NCBI GenBank assembly: GCA_030407315.1
Contig: JALQPE010002749.1
Coordinates: 21,840 to 85,839 of the forward strand
Reading direction: 5' to 3'
DNA: 64,000 nt
From: Asparagopsis taxiformis
Lineage: Eukaryota; Rhodophyta; Florideophyceae; Bonnemaisoniales; Bonnemaisoniaceae
Shown here: in pieces, positions 23,137-35,360 of the stretch
Numbering within the stretch: position 1 is the stretch's first letter
Layout: each line of letters starts with the position of its first letter
Notes under the pieces: generated by a model
What the model was told of the DNA's origin: nothing
Seen by the model: only the letters and a program-made list of their open reading frames with translations
Database searches by the model: none
Translations under genes and position numbers: made by a program

Positions 23137-26100
23137 AATGATGGTAAAAAGATGATGAGATTGAAACTGGGTGACTATAGATGTAGGTAGGAGTCGTGGT
23201 GTTGGAGTTTATTGGGCTGCGATTGAAACGGACGAGCTGTGATGATGGCGGTGGGCGACACAGATAATATATTTCGAAATGCAGTGAGATGTGCAAGACG
23301 AAATGATAAGTGGATTTCGACTTGCGAGAATAATGTGCAACCTTTTCGATGTGGACCCAAGGAGGCTGGTAAGCGCATTTGGTGAATTCGCATGGAGGCT
23401 GCCAAAGTGGAGGCAGTCTATACAGCGCATCTCGCAACGTTTCGCAATTCACACACACTCGTTCACATTCCATACACGCAAGGCGACGCGCGGGCTACAG
23501 CAGACAGCTTCGAAAATGGCAGCTGCAAGCGTCGAACCAACTCGGTCGAATCGACGTGCGCTCGACAAGATGCCCATTTCTACTCTGGGTGCATCAATTT
23601 GTTCGACGTGCGTAACAATCAAAAGTTAGACATGAAGTGGCACACATGAGGTAGAGAAGACTCGCCCTCGCAAGATGTATGGGCCGCTGGCCAAAGGCAA
23701 CTGGCGATGATGGGGTGGTTGGGATGTTGGCGGAGGATTGATGTTCACTCCGGATGGGGCATGGATGGGAAATGGCGTGGACTTTGTCGGAGCATGGCGG
23801 ATGGAAATCGACAGTGGTCTGCGCGATGACCAAGATTGCGAGTTGTGCATGTGAGTTACTTGAGCGACTGTGAGCGAAAATCGGCGTAGAGATGCGTGGA
23901 AATATGAGTAATGTATTGGTGTAATCGCCGGAGGCGCTTCTACTGATCCCGGTCTCCGCCAGTTCTGCGTCCAGTCGAGGTACAATTTGTATGGTACTGT
24001 GGCGCTATTGGTGTAATGCTGTATGATCACCCGACAGGCGCATCAACTGAGACACTGGGATCAACACATACACTACTGGATGGCCAGGGAGTGTCGAACT
24101 GTTCGGCGTGACACTCGACGCTTCAATCGGCCATTCGCACTTTCGTTGATGTGACACGTGTCGGCGCTGGGCGCGATCGATGAGCGTGCTGCAGACTGGA
24201 CCTCGGCTGGCAATGTTGTGGTGACGGTCGGAGATTCGCGCAGTGTTTATGAGCGATGGTTGAACTTCTTGCTAGTGGATGTGCGATACCGGTGAACAGG
24301 CGAAAAGTGTGTGCATCCATCCGCCCGTCGCGCGGCGTCCGCAGCAACATGTGGTATGTGCGGATAGTAGATGAGCAAGGCGCTGGGTACATTTGTTGCA
24401 ACGGCGTGTGAGGGCGGATGCCGATTGCGTCACGTGACCATGATGGTCATGTGTGTCGGTCGGTGTCATTGTGCCGATACATGTGTTTGTCAGCGTTTGC
24501 ACTGCAACACTTGCTGCTGTATTGTCTGTTCCACATGCGCTAGTTTATATAGATCCAACAGCGCAATCTTAATATACGCATCGTTGTTCCTCGGGAACGA
24601 ATAGTTCATTCACACTACGCTAGCATCAATTTCTTCCCAGTATCCATACAAGTACTGCGCATGATGGTACTGAAGTGCAATCCATAACCATGTGTAATGA
24701 TGACAGCTACCGTAGCACAAGCACTCTGTTAATGACGACAGCTTCCAGTCCATCCTAAACTTCTTCAACACCCCAGTTGCATGCTCGTATGGCCATCAGT
24801 ACGTACACACTACATGGCCGTCTCATCGCCGCTCACCCACTCTCTGGACCCCATCCCCATCGCTTCTACCCTCGCCACCCTACCCCTTCTACCCATCTCG
24901 ATGTAGGTACAGCTCCATTGCGGTGCAACACAACCACGTAACCAACTAATCAGGTGCATCCGCTTACTCCATCATCACACCCTTCCCTATTCAATATCTG
25001 CTGCTCACAACCCGTCCCCAAACCGTGGACACACCCAATGCATTTTTCTTCCTCCCATCCCTAGCGATGTTTGCAAGATGGGATGTGCGCTAGCCCCTCG
25101 CTCACTGCGCTCGTTCATGTGCGACGTACGCGAGGGATGATTGCCAACATAAACTGTATCTACCCCGTACCTACATTCAGAGCCAGAAAACGGTTCCACA
25201 ACCATAGTGGTCTGCATTGATGGACATGTCACCTACGAACGCACCAACGCATGCCATTCAGCCAGTGCAAACACCGCTTCTGTTGCTTCATTGTGCACAT
25301 CACGCCTGCACACAGCGCTACGGACGTATGGAAATGGCCTTTCAATGCGCATATCATCTTCTGTCAAAGCATCCATTCAAGTCATACGGCGATACAACCA
25401 AGCTGTCGCGACGCCGTGCGGGATATGCGCGATATGGGGCTATGAACTGCGTTTCAGAGCAGGTCAGGTGGTTGGCGCCATTGCGACCGACAGCAGACTG
25501 TGCTACGCGCACGCAGGTGTCGATCGAACGCGAATTGTCGGGATGAATCAGTTATGAGTCGCAACAATGCAATCGATTGTGTGTGCACACAGTCGCTTCG
25601 AGTCGATGATCGATGTTTTGGGACCGACATGCGGATGAGAATTTTATAATTTTTACAATTTTTGACATCTCACACACTATCATGATACTGCCTTGGCTCC
25701 AGAGCTTGATATTAATTTAGTATCAAAAGTAACAAGGAATCGGAGATGAGAACGACGCAGTATTCACTGCAGGGCTGGCTGAAAATTATCGCAGGCTCAA
25801 CCCGGGGATAGCAGTATGTATTCCTTCGGGTAAATTAACCTGCCAATGCGAATAGAAAAACTGGGTTGCAGAACAATACCTGAGGAGCGATCCGGAACGC
25901 AGTTGCGATCTTGCAATGCGCTTGTATCTTCGACAAGACAAACGCGTGCCAGTGATCTGCTGGGTAATGACGCATGGGGTGGCGCACAACTTTTCACATA
26001 CGTTCACTGTCGCCCCCGCCGCACGATGCGTTTTGATTGCATCCGACTTGGCTAGTTTCGTCCTAATAATCTTGGCTGCATACGGTATCGGAAAGCGTGT

Positions 26101-26321
26101 GCGATGTCGAAGTTTTGACGCGCGGAAATCGAGCCGTGCCTCAGCTATCGTTCTCAAGTTGAAATATCTTCTTCGTGCCTTGAAATCCTGTCGTTTCAGC
26201 CGTCGCAACATTCACATCACTTGCGTGCGATCAACCTCCCTCCGTTACTCGAGACCACTCACTTCGCGACGCTGCGAATCAAGCAAATCATGGTCGCCTT
26301 GCAAACACTCACCGCTGCGGC
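23137..26321. repeat. Spacer downstream of NLR gene C
   Basis: No gene is supported. 23137-23650 matches the 3' flank of A and B; 24030-24600 matches the middle spacer block. 24970-25680 is nearly identical to 37970-38680, a segmental copy that now carries the nested copia insertions just beyond its end. At 26143-26190 there is one copy of a dispersed motif of about 45 bp (see separate entry). The A/T-rich run TTTATAATTTTTACAATTTT is at 25651. Confidence 0.55.
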
Positions 26322-26510
26322 GCACAGAAGCAGAAGCACACCTTCCATGTGCTGCGCACCAACAGTGTCGCGATCGGCGTCAATATATTGTTGTCCCTGC
26401 CGACCGCTTGCGTCCAGATCGAACGTGCCATCTTCTACACATCTGCATGGTATTCTGTACTCGCGTTGGCCGATGCTCTGGCGGGGTATCTCGTGTTCTG
26501 CAAAATTTAG
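26322..26510 (+). pseudogene. Possible membrane-protein fragment
   Basis: The frame GAQKQKHTFHVLRTNSVAIG... ends at a TAG at 26508-26510. It contains two hydrophobic stretches (NSVAIGVNILLSLPTAC and TSAWYSVLALADALAGYLVF) separated by a charged turn, like two transmembrane helices. There is no ATG close upstream in this frame, so this would be a 3' fragment or last exon. It lies between the tail of gene C's spacer and the end of gene D. I do not recognise a family and it may be chance. Confidence 0.25.
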
Positions 26511-26597
26511 TAGTGCTGGCTGGTCACCGCAGTTCCCTGCCGTGCAATCAACTAACAGTCATCATGAATCACTCTGTATTTATTAAACTGCGGTCTC

Positions 26598-29500
26598 CTA
26601 AACTCTCACTCTTGCGAACCGCTGGGTCCAGCAGCTCGTCCACTCTCTAATCGCCTTTTCAACGGCATCCCCGATGCTCTCGACAAACTCCTTCCGCTCG
26701 GCGACCTCTTCAGCACTACCCCCATTCGTTACCCTACCTCTATTCTCAATCCCCGTCATTACAGTCACAGCCTGTAGAGCGCCCATAATCTCCTCCATTT
26801 TGTAGTGTCCTTTCCCAATCCGCTCTAGAAAGCCGTCCGCTGCTAGTGCATTCTCGCCAGCATCGTTCTTCAGTCCAACAAGCAACTTTTGGTCCTTGCA
26901 CTCATTTAGCGACAATCGATAGAAAACAGGAATGATAATCACTCCCCGTTCCCCACCCGCATTATATCGATCCAGGAAACACATTAGTTCCCTCATCGTC
27001 CATTTCCTCGCCGCAAACTCCGGCGACAGAATCACCACGGCAATCTTGGCGGTCCGCATCGCATGGATCATCTTCTGTGGTGCGTGCTGCCCTGGCTTCA
27101 GCTCGGCCGTGTCCAGAAACACTTTCAAGCCTAGTGCAACTAGTAGATCGTAGAGGGGCTTTGCAATGGTCCACTTGTCGGGGCCGACATGACTGATGAA
27201 GACATCATACACCTCTTCTGCTTCAGTGTCCCTGTCTCGGTCTGTGTGCTTGGTAGCGTCTTCTGATGGGGGTGGATCCAGTTGCGGGAGGGGTGGGCGA
27301 TTGTCGTACAATTGGAGTTGATTGTTGTCAGTCATGAGATCAATGCGAAATACACCTCCATCCCTACTCGCGTACCACAGGCGAGCCTTGTTGTGGGAAT
27401 AATGCCAACATTTGACCCAATCCTCCAGGGTGGCTATGGTGAAACATTTACCGTCATGCTCACACCTCACCACGCCGCCCCGGTCGACGCTGAGAGCCGA
27501 AGATTGCTCTCCACCATTTGTTCCCGAGCTGGCAGAGCTGTTCGATGCATTCGTCTCGCCTTCAACTTGTAGCTCGTCCAGAATTGCTCCTGAACACACA
27601 TTCCAGCATATGCGTTTGCTCTTCATCCAAGTCATCTTACCATCTTCTCCCCGTATCCCAACATTTGCGACAACAGAGATAGTGGACCCATCTGCGCTGA
27701 ACCGCAATGAATCAATTTTTACATGTGGCTTGTATCTAGCTGAACCACCAGAATCTCCCAACCCTCCATCTGATGCCGAGTTTCCTCGTTGATAGCCGAT
27801 TGAAGCCAACGCCGATTGTTTCACATCTGACAGTGTGCGCAGCGGAACTCCTTCGCTTGCGTCATAGATATGCACTACATGAGAATACCGACTCTCCGGG
27901 AAAGCGGCATATTTTCGATCATTCGACACGGCGAATTCTAATGGCGGAATTCCATAATTTGAAATGTCGATACTTGAAAAAACGCGATCGATACACTCCG
28001 ACACGTCACACACGTCACGTATCTCCAAACACTTCAAACGCCAATTCCTTGTCAACATTATCGCCTCATCTGCAGAGAGCGCAAATATGTCCACGTCGGG
28101 CAGAAATGTAGCAACTTGATTGTCACCGTTCTGCACATGTCGCGCGTCCCAAACATGTACTCGCCTTCCGTTCAGCACGAACAATTCCGACTCATCTCCA
28201 ATGCACAGCGTTTTGATATCCCGCATTGTCGAATGGCGGAGCGTACGCAACAGTGACACGTTTTGACCATCACTGCTCAATTTCCACACATGTATCGTAC
28301 CGTCCCAATCTCCAGAATACAACAAACTTGCATCTTCGCTGAACAAAACACATTTCACCGAACTATAATGAGCAGTAGAAGACGACCATAGATGCTCGCG
28401 TCTCTCCAAATCGAATATTCGTACACTTCCATAATTCGATGCGGATGCCAGCAGTCGCCCATCACCGCTCAACGCTAAACTGTTCACCCAATCTTCGTGC
28501 CCTTCCAACTCATTTTCGGTGTCGGCGAAATTCTCCGCGTCCCATACCCGAATCCTTCCGTCCCACGATCCAGACACTACAACATCTTCACTCGGCCCCG
28601 CCGCTAGCGACGCCACATAGCTGTCATGCGCATCGACAGTTTGGAATGCATTCTGAGCACTTCTGCCCTCGTCTTCCATGTCCATCACCAACAGTCGTCC
28701 TTCGGTAGTACCAAGAACAGCTCTCCTTCGCTTCGGTAATACCTCCATGCACTCGATCTTCTCATCTTCTTGCAATTCTGCGGCCTGGACACAATAGCAC
28801 ATCTTGTACTCCTCCCATACTACTACCCTTCCTCTTGAACTGCACGAATATATCCTTCTTGACAAACGGTCATAGTACACATCCACTGCCCACCCTTCTT
28901 CTAGTCCGACGAGCGACATCTTCTTCGATCCATCCCGCCTATTGTATACCCCCACCTTCCCTTTCCTCCCCCCACAACCATCTCTTCTCCGGCGACAACA
29001 CACATGCACACTCCATGTTCCTCAACGTCTAGCACACGTTTCAGCATTCCTCCTCCACCAGTCAACACTCCAGGCCCTGCACGGGCCCATGGTACACGCC
29101 CATACCGTTCGATACTACTCAATAGCCGCTCTACAATACCGCTCTCGCTTTTCACATCTCGCAATCGTCCAAACAACTGGAATCGACATTCGTCCCGATT
29201 CTTCATGCAATACGGTACCATGCACAGTACCATCGCCTTGACTATAACTTCAATATCCCTTGTCACCTTCATGGCCATCGTCGTCTTCTCATGTTCAACT
29301 ATATACGATTGCAACAGCCGCAGTTCAGCAATAACCTTCTGGAATGGAGCACGGTCATTGTCTTCATTCGTTCGCTCCACCCACCGATAGTCGGTGAGCA
29401 GTCCCATGGCCTCGGTAACCTTTCCAGCACCAAGTAGGTGCCGTACTACATTATCAACGATGTACTTGTCATCGCTGTCTACCTTCCACCATCCAACTTC

Positions 29501-30895
29501 TCTACTACCACTTCCCACATTCATCCCACTACTTTCACCATCTCTACTGCTTCCACTCGCCTGGATCGATGCTCCATATCCATCAACTACTCTCTTGTGC
29601 CAAAATCCTACGCCCTCGCTCCCCAAAGCCTGCTCAACACACATGTCGTGAACCAAATCGTGCAGTACCACTCCTATCTCCAGTCCGCACTCATCTTTAA
29701 CAAGCGATACAAGACTGTGCCGTGAAAACATCCTCACCCCACACAGCCCATCCCTCACCCCCCACAGTTTCTCAATCGCCCGCAACGGAAGCATCTGCTG
29801 CTTCTGCACAATGCAAAACGACCGAAACATTTCTCCCACTCTCATCCCCTCTCCCCTCCACTTCTTCTCCAGCGACCATAAACTCGTCTCCACTGCCACC
29901 TTCAGTCCACCATGCCTACTCCCACCTTCCCCAACTCCAAGTTGTCCAGACCTCGCCCTCAGGCTCTTCCAGTATTGCTCGATTCCATCCTCCCCACACC
30001 CACCCGCTCCTCTCCCCACCACATCTTGCAAACCACACCCAGCAACACTCAGCGCCAATGGCAGTCCAGCACACATATCAATTATCCTGTCCAGCGCATC
30101 ACGATTTCGAGCTCCAAGTGTCCCAATGCTCTCTCTGTCGATCCCGGCGTAGCAGCACAGAATATCAACACATCTATCTCCCCGCCAGTCTTCAGCACTC
30201 ACCCCGATCGACACATCATGTGTGGGCACACGCCCAATCGCCTCATTTCTTGTCGACGATAACACCTTGCAACCTGTTCCCTCCATCTTTTGGACACCCG
30301 TGCAGACCGCATCCACCAGCTTGTATACACTGGCGTCGAGGTCCCACACGTCATCAAACATAAGTAGGAAGCGCTTGCAGGCGAGATGCTCGACCAGCAT
30401 GTTCATCAATCTGAGGTGCATATTGGGCTTGGCTGCGAGTCGGGTGAAGTCGGAAACGAAATCTGGGAGTGTTTTAGCGACAACTTCTTCCAGCTCGTCT
30501 AGCACCGTTTGCACAGTGGCGTCATGACCGAGTTGTACAAACCACACGCCATCGCGGAACTTGGCCCACACATCTTCATGTCTCCCGAGGGCGCGCAGCA
30601 TGGTTGTTTTGCCTACGCCACCCATGCCAACCACCGCAATGGCGTTTTGGTTTGGGTCTTCGGATAGAACAGCTGTCTTGACTTGGCTTTCTGGGGTGCG
30701 CGAGTTTCGGGAGAAGTCGAGGACCTGGCGGGCATTGGGGGGAACATAAAAGGCGGGTGGCTGGGGGATGCGGGCTGGATGTTGGTGGGACAGTACGGGA
30801 GAGGAGTGCGGCTGCTGGAGATGGGGATGAACGGAGGACGAGGGCATGGGTAGAGTAGAGGGCGATTGGTTGGATGGGGGAGTACGGGTATGCAT
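26598..30895 (-). pseudogene. Diverged NLR copy D (NB-ARC, WD40, TIR) with one frameshift
   Basis: Two overlapping minus-strand frames form one paralogue. The first (30895 to 28901) carries a short Pro/Ser-rich start, Walker A GMGGVGKTT at residues 90-98, Walker B LLMFDD and GLPLAL. The second (to 26598) carries the WD40 repeats (SGSWDGRIRVWD) and a TIR beginning YDVFISH with RKWTMREL. They join at C6 on the plus strand (28968-28973, G6 on the coding strand); one more base restores the GGR seen in B and C. With it the length is exactly 1433 codons. The N-terminal Pro-rich region is shorter than in A-C, and the upstream minus strand stays Ser/Pro-rich in another frame, so a second break or a different start is possible. 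It is convergent with gene C. It is the most diverged copy, yet the TIR core residues remain. Decay or a homopolymer assembly error are both possible. Confidence 0.8.
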
Positions 30896-31787
30896 GATGG
30901 TGGGAGATAGGTTGGAAGTGGGGTTCTTATCGCTGTCAACGTGAGGAAGAGAGCAAGTAGGTGGGGGAGATGATTGGAGTGGACACGGATGTGGGGGTGG
31001 CGAGGTAGTCGGCGGTTCAGACGAAGTAGGTGATGTGGGGGAGATGATTGGAGTGGAGACGGATGTGAGGACGAGGAGGTGGTCAGTGATTCAGAGGAAG
31101 CAAGTGATGTAGGGGATGCAACGGGAGGTTCGGCGAGGGATTGAAATATCGGGTAGTTGGAGTGGGATAGATTGAGGAGGTTACTGACGTGAAGATGTGC
31201 TAGAGACAGAGACAGGATTGGAGTTGGAGCGGTTAGATCGGCCGAAGCAATTTGTTCTAGCTAGACAAGTGTGTGGAGAGAAGAGGGGAGGAAGAGGGTC
31301 AGTTGTGGATTGGGATGGTGGATGGATGGAGCGGATGGAAAGGACGGACGGGAAGAGTGGAGCAGAAGCAGTAACGCTGGGCGGTGTGCGTGTGCGGTGC
31401 GCGGATGGCAGAGTCGAGGAGTCGAGACTTGGACGGTGAATGGGTCGGGGCACGTTGGTGCGATGGTGTGGCAGTTGGTAGAAGGAATTGTTGCTAAGAC
31501 GTGGGGTGAATAGAGACGGGTTGGCGACTTGGGAACGCAGAGGCTGCATGAAGAGTGTTGTTGACAATGATCGACTTGAGACGTCGGTGCGATGTGATAC
31601 AACAGTGCTGCAATAGCGCATTGCTGGCAGAACGGCACGTTGGTGTAAATGTGACGATATTTCGCGACCGATCCGGATCAATGGACCAAGCTGTAAGGTC
31701 CGTGTCGCAGCTATCTACTGTAATTCCCTTGACCCGCCGTCCGGGAGAGCCGGCCGTCGGTGAGTCGCTCGCTTGTGTAGGTTACTA

Positions 31788-31903
31788 AAAAAGTCGAACA
31801 CAGATACCGAAACAATTGAAAAACTACAATTTCTTGTAAAGATTATCAGCAAAATACGATTCTGGGAAAATCAAATTCTTTCGTTGACTGTGTTCGACTT
31901 TTT
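31788..31903. mobile_element. 116-bp MITE-like inverted-repeat element
   Basis: Left arm AAAAAGTCGAACACAG (31788-31803) and right arm CTGTGTTCGACTTTTT (31888-31903) are perfect 16-bp inverted repeats around an A/T-rich 84-bp interior without coding capacity. TA dinucleotides at or next to both ends would fit a Tc1/mariner-type target duplication, but the A/T-rich edges make this uncertain. Confidence 0.5.
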
Positions 31904-32423
31904 AAATTCAACATCCTTACCACCACCGTTTTCGGCCCAAAACAACACTTGACACTTTGAGGCGAAAGAATTGAAAAACACAGTTCTACCGCAAGGTTTG
32001 CGGGAAATTCACCTGGCCAACCCTGGGGGTAGGAGTGCTGTAGTCTTTCAGGTGTAACCCTGCCTGCACATGTCGCAAATGGCCCCACAGAGGTGCCCAG
32101 GGTGACTATAAATTCTACAAGGTCAGCGGGATGGAGAGAGGGTTTTCAACGGGAACGGAGACGGATGTATGGGGAAATGCGCGATGTAATTTGGTTGGTG
32201 GGAGCTGGGAGGCGAGTCTGCTTGCTCCTTGACCTGGCGTCAGTGATCGGGTGCTGCTCGGCGACTGCCTCTGTCCTGTTATTGTCGCCGTCGATAATTG
32301 GCATTGCAGCTGCAGCCGTGATTCAATCAATCCCAGCCTCGCTACAGTGACTGCCCCTCCAATTTTAGGTTGCATACTGTACTCGATACGGACAGAGGCC
32401 CCGCCAACTACTCATCGTGTCTG

Positions 32424-32470
32424 CACTATCGTTTCGACGTTAAAATATCTTTTGCGTGTCTTGAAATTAT
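32424..32470 (+). repeat. Dispersed motif (GTTAAAATATCTTTTGCGTG type), copy 2
   Basis: The core GTTAAAATATCTTTTGCGTG plus TCTTGAAA is shared with 26143-26190, 36829-36872 and the tandem pair 37417-37522. Here it lies about 80 bp before the truncated TIR fragment. Function is unknown. Confidence 0.5.
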
Positions 32471-32552
32471 AGTACATGGTGTAGTATAGGTTGCAGAGCT
32501 TGATGGTGTAGCTTGATTGACGACGACGATCCGACGATACAACAAGAACTAA

Positions 32553-32847
32553 AAAACGAAAATTCGCTGCTGTGAACGACAAGGGAGAGAATGTGTTTGT
32601 GGCTGAAGGGTTTCTGGAACGAATGGTGGGTGAGCGGGAATATGAAGTACGTGATGTGCTACAAGTTCTACAGTCGCTGAGGGGAGTGACTGGTATCGAG
32701 AACGAGGCGAAAGTGACGAATGGGAAAGGTGAAGAGGAGAAAGCGGGGCAAATGCAATTTGCTGGGAGGACCCGGGGCGCTGTGGTAGAAGCGAAGAATC
32801 GTGAGGATAGTGGGTGGGCTGCAGGTCCTAGTAGTGGACGTGGATGA
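32553..32847 (+). pseudogene. NLR fragment E: C-terminal tail after a TIR domain
   Basis: This is the last ~95 codons of an NLR paralogue. It starts abruptly inside the segment that reads ENSLFGAVNDKGENVF in gene C, and has lost a few bases at that point. The rest (AEGFLERMVGEREYEVRDVLQ, then LRGVTGIENEAKVTN) matches gene B best and ends near GPSSGRG. The NB-ARC, WD40 and TIR core are missing. Its 3' flank (32860-33360) matches the flanks of A-C, so the break is at the 5' side. It is a relic of a fifth array member. Confidence 0.85.
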
Positions 32848-35246
32848 GAGGGTGTAGGGTAGGAGGTAGAATGATGGTAAAGGGATGTCGAATTGAAGCT
32901 GGGTGACGAAACATGTAGATAGAAGTCATGGTGTTGGAGTTTATCGGGCTATGATCGAAACGGACGAGCTGTGATGATGGCGATGGACGACACAGATAGT
33001 TCATTTCGAAATGCAGTAAGATGAATACAGCAGGATGATGAGCGGATTTCGACTTGAAAGAATATTACGCAACCGTTTTGATGTGAACGGAGGGAGGCAG
33101 GAGAATGCACTTGGTGATTTCGCTCAGAGGCTGACAAAGTTGGGGCAGTCTATTCGACGCCTCTCGCAACGTTTCGCCATTCACTCACAAACACTCGTTC
33201 ACATTCCATACTCACAAGGCAACGCGCAGTATACGGCGACAGCAAGCGTCGAACCAACTCGGTCAAATCGATGCGCACTCGACTCGATAACCATTCCAAC
33301 TCTGGGCGCAATGATATATTCGACGTGTGCAGCAATCAGCAGTTAGACATGAAGTGGCACAAACGAGGTAGAGAAGACTCCCCACGCGAGACGCATGGGC
33401 TGCCGGCCAAGGACAGTCGGCGATGGCGGGGCGATCAGGGTGTTGGCCGAGCACAGATGTTCACTTGACATGGCGTATGGATGGAAAATAGCGCGGACTT
33501 TGTCAGAGCACTGCGGATGCGCGGCGGTGGAGGCGGATTCAAGTGGAGAGCGGTCTGTGCGAGGATCGAGATCGTGAGTTGCACATGTAGGCGGGGAATG
33601 TGATTGGGGGTTGGCGTTGTTGCGTGCCGCTACGTCAAACGAGATTTGGCGAGAGCTTATTCATACGTGCCTTGCGCCATGATAGGTGTGTTCGAGTTTC
33701 AATCCGCGCGCGATACAGCTGTGATGCAGCTGTGTAGAATCTGGCTGGCACGCAATGAAGGCGGACGGTGTTTGGCGAAGGAGGTTGGCGAGCGAATGAG
33801 ATTCAATCATATAACAATCGGTACGCCGATTGCATGACGACGGCGGGATGATGGTGCCATGGTCGGGTGCATAATTGTAATGGAGATCCGAAGCTTTTCG
33901 ACGGAATCGGTGGGATTAGTGCTGAGCGTCATGCCACGTCGTACCGTGTCTCAAGATTGTCGTGTATATCTCCGGCGTCTGTCAGACGGTATTTGGACAG
34001 CTGTCGAAAATAATGGCGAGCGATTGCGGATCGAGGGAATTGATTCATTCCTGTGCATTGCTGGAGGCATCCAAAGTGGCTCACGGAGATCGCCCACTCT
34101 GCCAATGGAACTCCACCACGTGTGGGTACGGGCAATATCGGCGTAAACTCACGAGAATGCGGCCGGTCGAGTATCGTATATGGCATCGGTCGTGTAACGA
34201 ACACCGTGGTTCCATATTCACACATCAGTGTCCAACATCACACAGGTGCTGGTAGATTGTGCCGAACAGGATACGTCGCAAGGAAGCTGATTTCTGCTGT
34301 CCGTCGTATCGCCAGCGACAACTAGTGTTTCATCAACCCTGCAACTTCTTGTTTCTGCCCTGTCGCGTTGATAAGAAGCGTCACTCCCGGTCTGTTCCGA
34401 ATCCCAATGCAAGAGAACGCCTCCAACCGTTCTGTAAGGGCGCACTTCTGTCGAGTCGTGTAGACCACGGTCTGGTCGCGCCAAAGAGGAGACGACTCTG
34501 TCACTGAGCAACGGAAAGTCCCATATATCCCATCCGCATTTCTACAGAAACTATCTAAATTTAATATTTCGATACTATCGTCGACAACGCTGTCTGTTAT
34601 AACTGTTGTCCACCATGTCTCTTTATAAAGCCGACAGCAGTTCAATCTATTAAAAGCTACAGTATTTTGAGGTGTAATTCCTGTACGTATTGAGTTGTAT
34701 GTTTGGCATCCTGACGCGGCCGAAGTATTAAGTGAATTGGGTACGTATTACGACTCGTCATATGTTGGGGTATTCATATAACCAGGCGACATGCCACCTC
34801 TAGTGTCTGCGCAGGCACAACATTCTTCACAGTCTAGCACTATCTGGTAACACAGAAATGTCATAAAAACAAACAGTCACCAATCAGTCCCATTGCATGT
34901 AGACGGGCGTACCAAGAGACTCAGATCTCCGATACAGTTCACTCCTCGCGCAATAATGTGCCCGTCAGCTTTGTTCGCCTTGCTGTGTACAGCAGCTTTC
35001 CCAAATCTGCCTGCATACATTGGTGCGACCAATTTGGTCGACATATGTTTGGCTGCTTGCCACCACTTCATCTTGTCATTCTTCAATAAGTGTTGTAGCC
35101 TCGTTATGACGCCACCTCTTTCACCTATAAGCCACACACATTTTCATGCGTTCTCTCATGTATTCTGGGGATATCCTTCTCGTACATAGTTGCATCATCA
35201 TCTATATCTAGAAATTTCGTCGTCTGATGATCCGTTCAGCACTGCT
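32848..35246. other. NLR 3' flank relic and unassigned sequence
   Basis: 32860-33360 is homologous to the regions just downstream of genes A, B and C. From about 33450 to 35240 I see no repeat of the array and no convincing gene; the open frames on both strands are short and show no recognised domain. Confidence 0.5.
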
Positions 35247-35252
35247 TATAAG
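35247..35252 (+). promoter_or_regulatory. TATA-like box of the secreted Cys-rich gene
   Basis: TATAAG lies about 110 bp upstream of the chosen ATG at 35361 and is followed by a C/T-rich leader, as expected for a core promoter. Prediction by motif and position only. Confidence 0.35.
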
Positions 35253-35360
35253 CTACCAGTTACCACTCATCGACTCAAATCTTCTCTGCACAAGCACAGC
35301 TTCCCATCAGATACCTTCTACTCTTTCCAATTCTTCCCTACGTTTTCTTCCCCCACTACG

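Larger units (their letters stand above)
30896..32552. other. Region upstream of gene D with a 74-bp tandem repeat and a small inverted-repeat element
   Basis: 30961-31033 and 31035-31107 are a duplicated segment (period 74 bp) starting GTGGGGGAGATGATTGG. On the minus strand it reads as Ser/Pro-rich codons and may be the lost N-terminus or the leader of gene D. 31788-31903 is a short element with 16-bp perfect terminal inverted repeats. 32424-32470 carries a dispersed motif that also occurs at 26143, 36829 and 37417. Nothing else is recognised. A hydrophobic open frame at 32093-32350 is not supported by homology. Confidence 0.5.

Noticed and set aside
32093..32350. Small hydrophobic open frame as a membrane protein gene
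   Set aside because: No homology within the window, no recognisable family, and the opposite strand is equally open.
35190..35360. Upstream in-frame ATG as the start of the secreted Cys-rich protein
   Set aside because: It would place 57 residues before a clear signal peptide and lies upstream of the TATA-like box at 35247.
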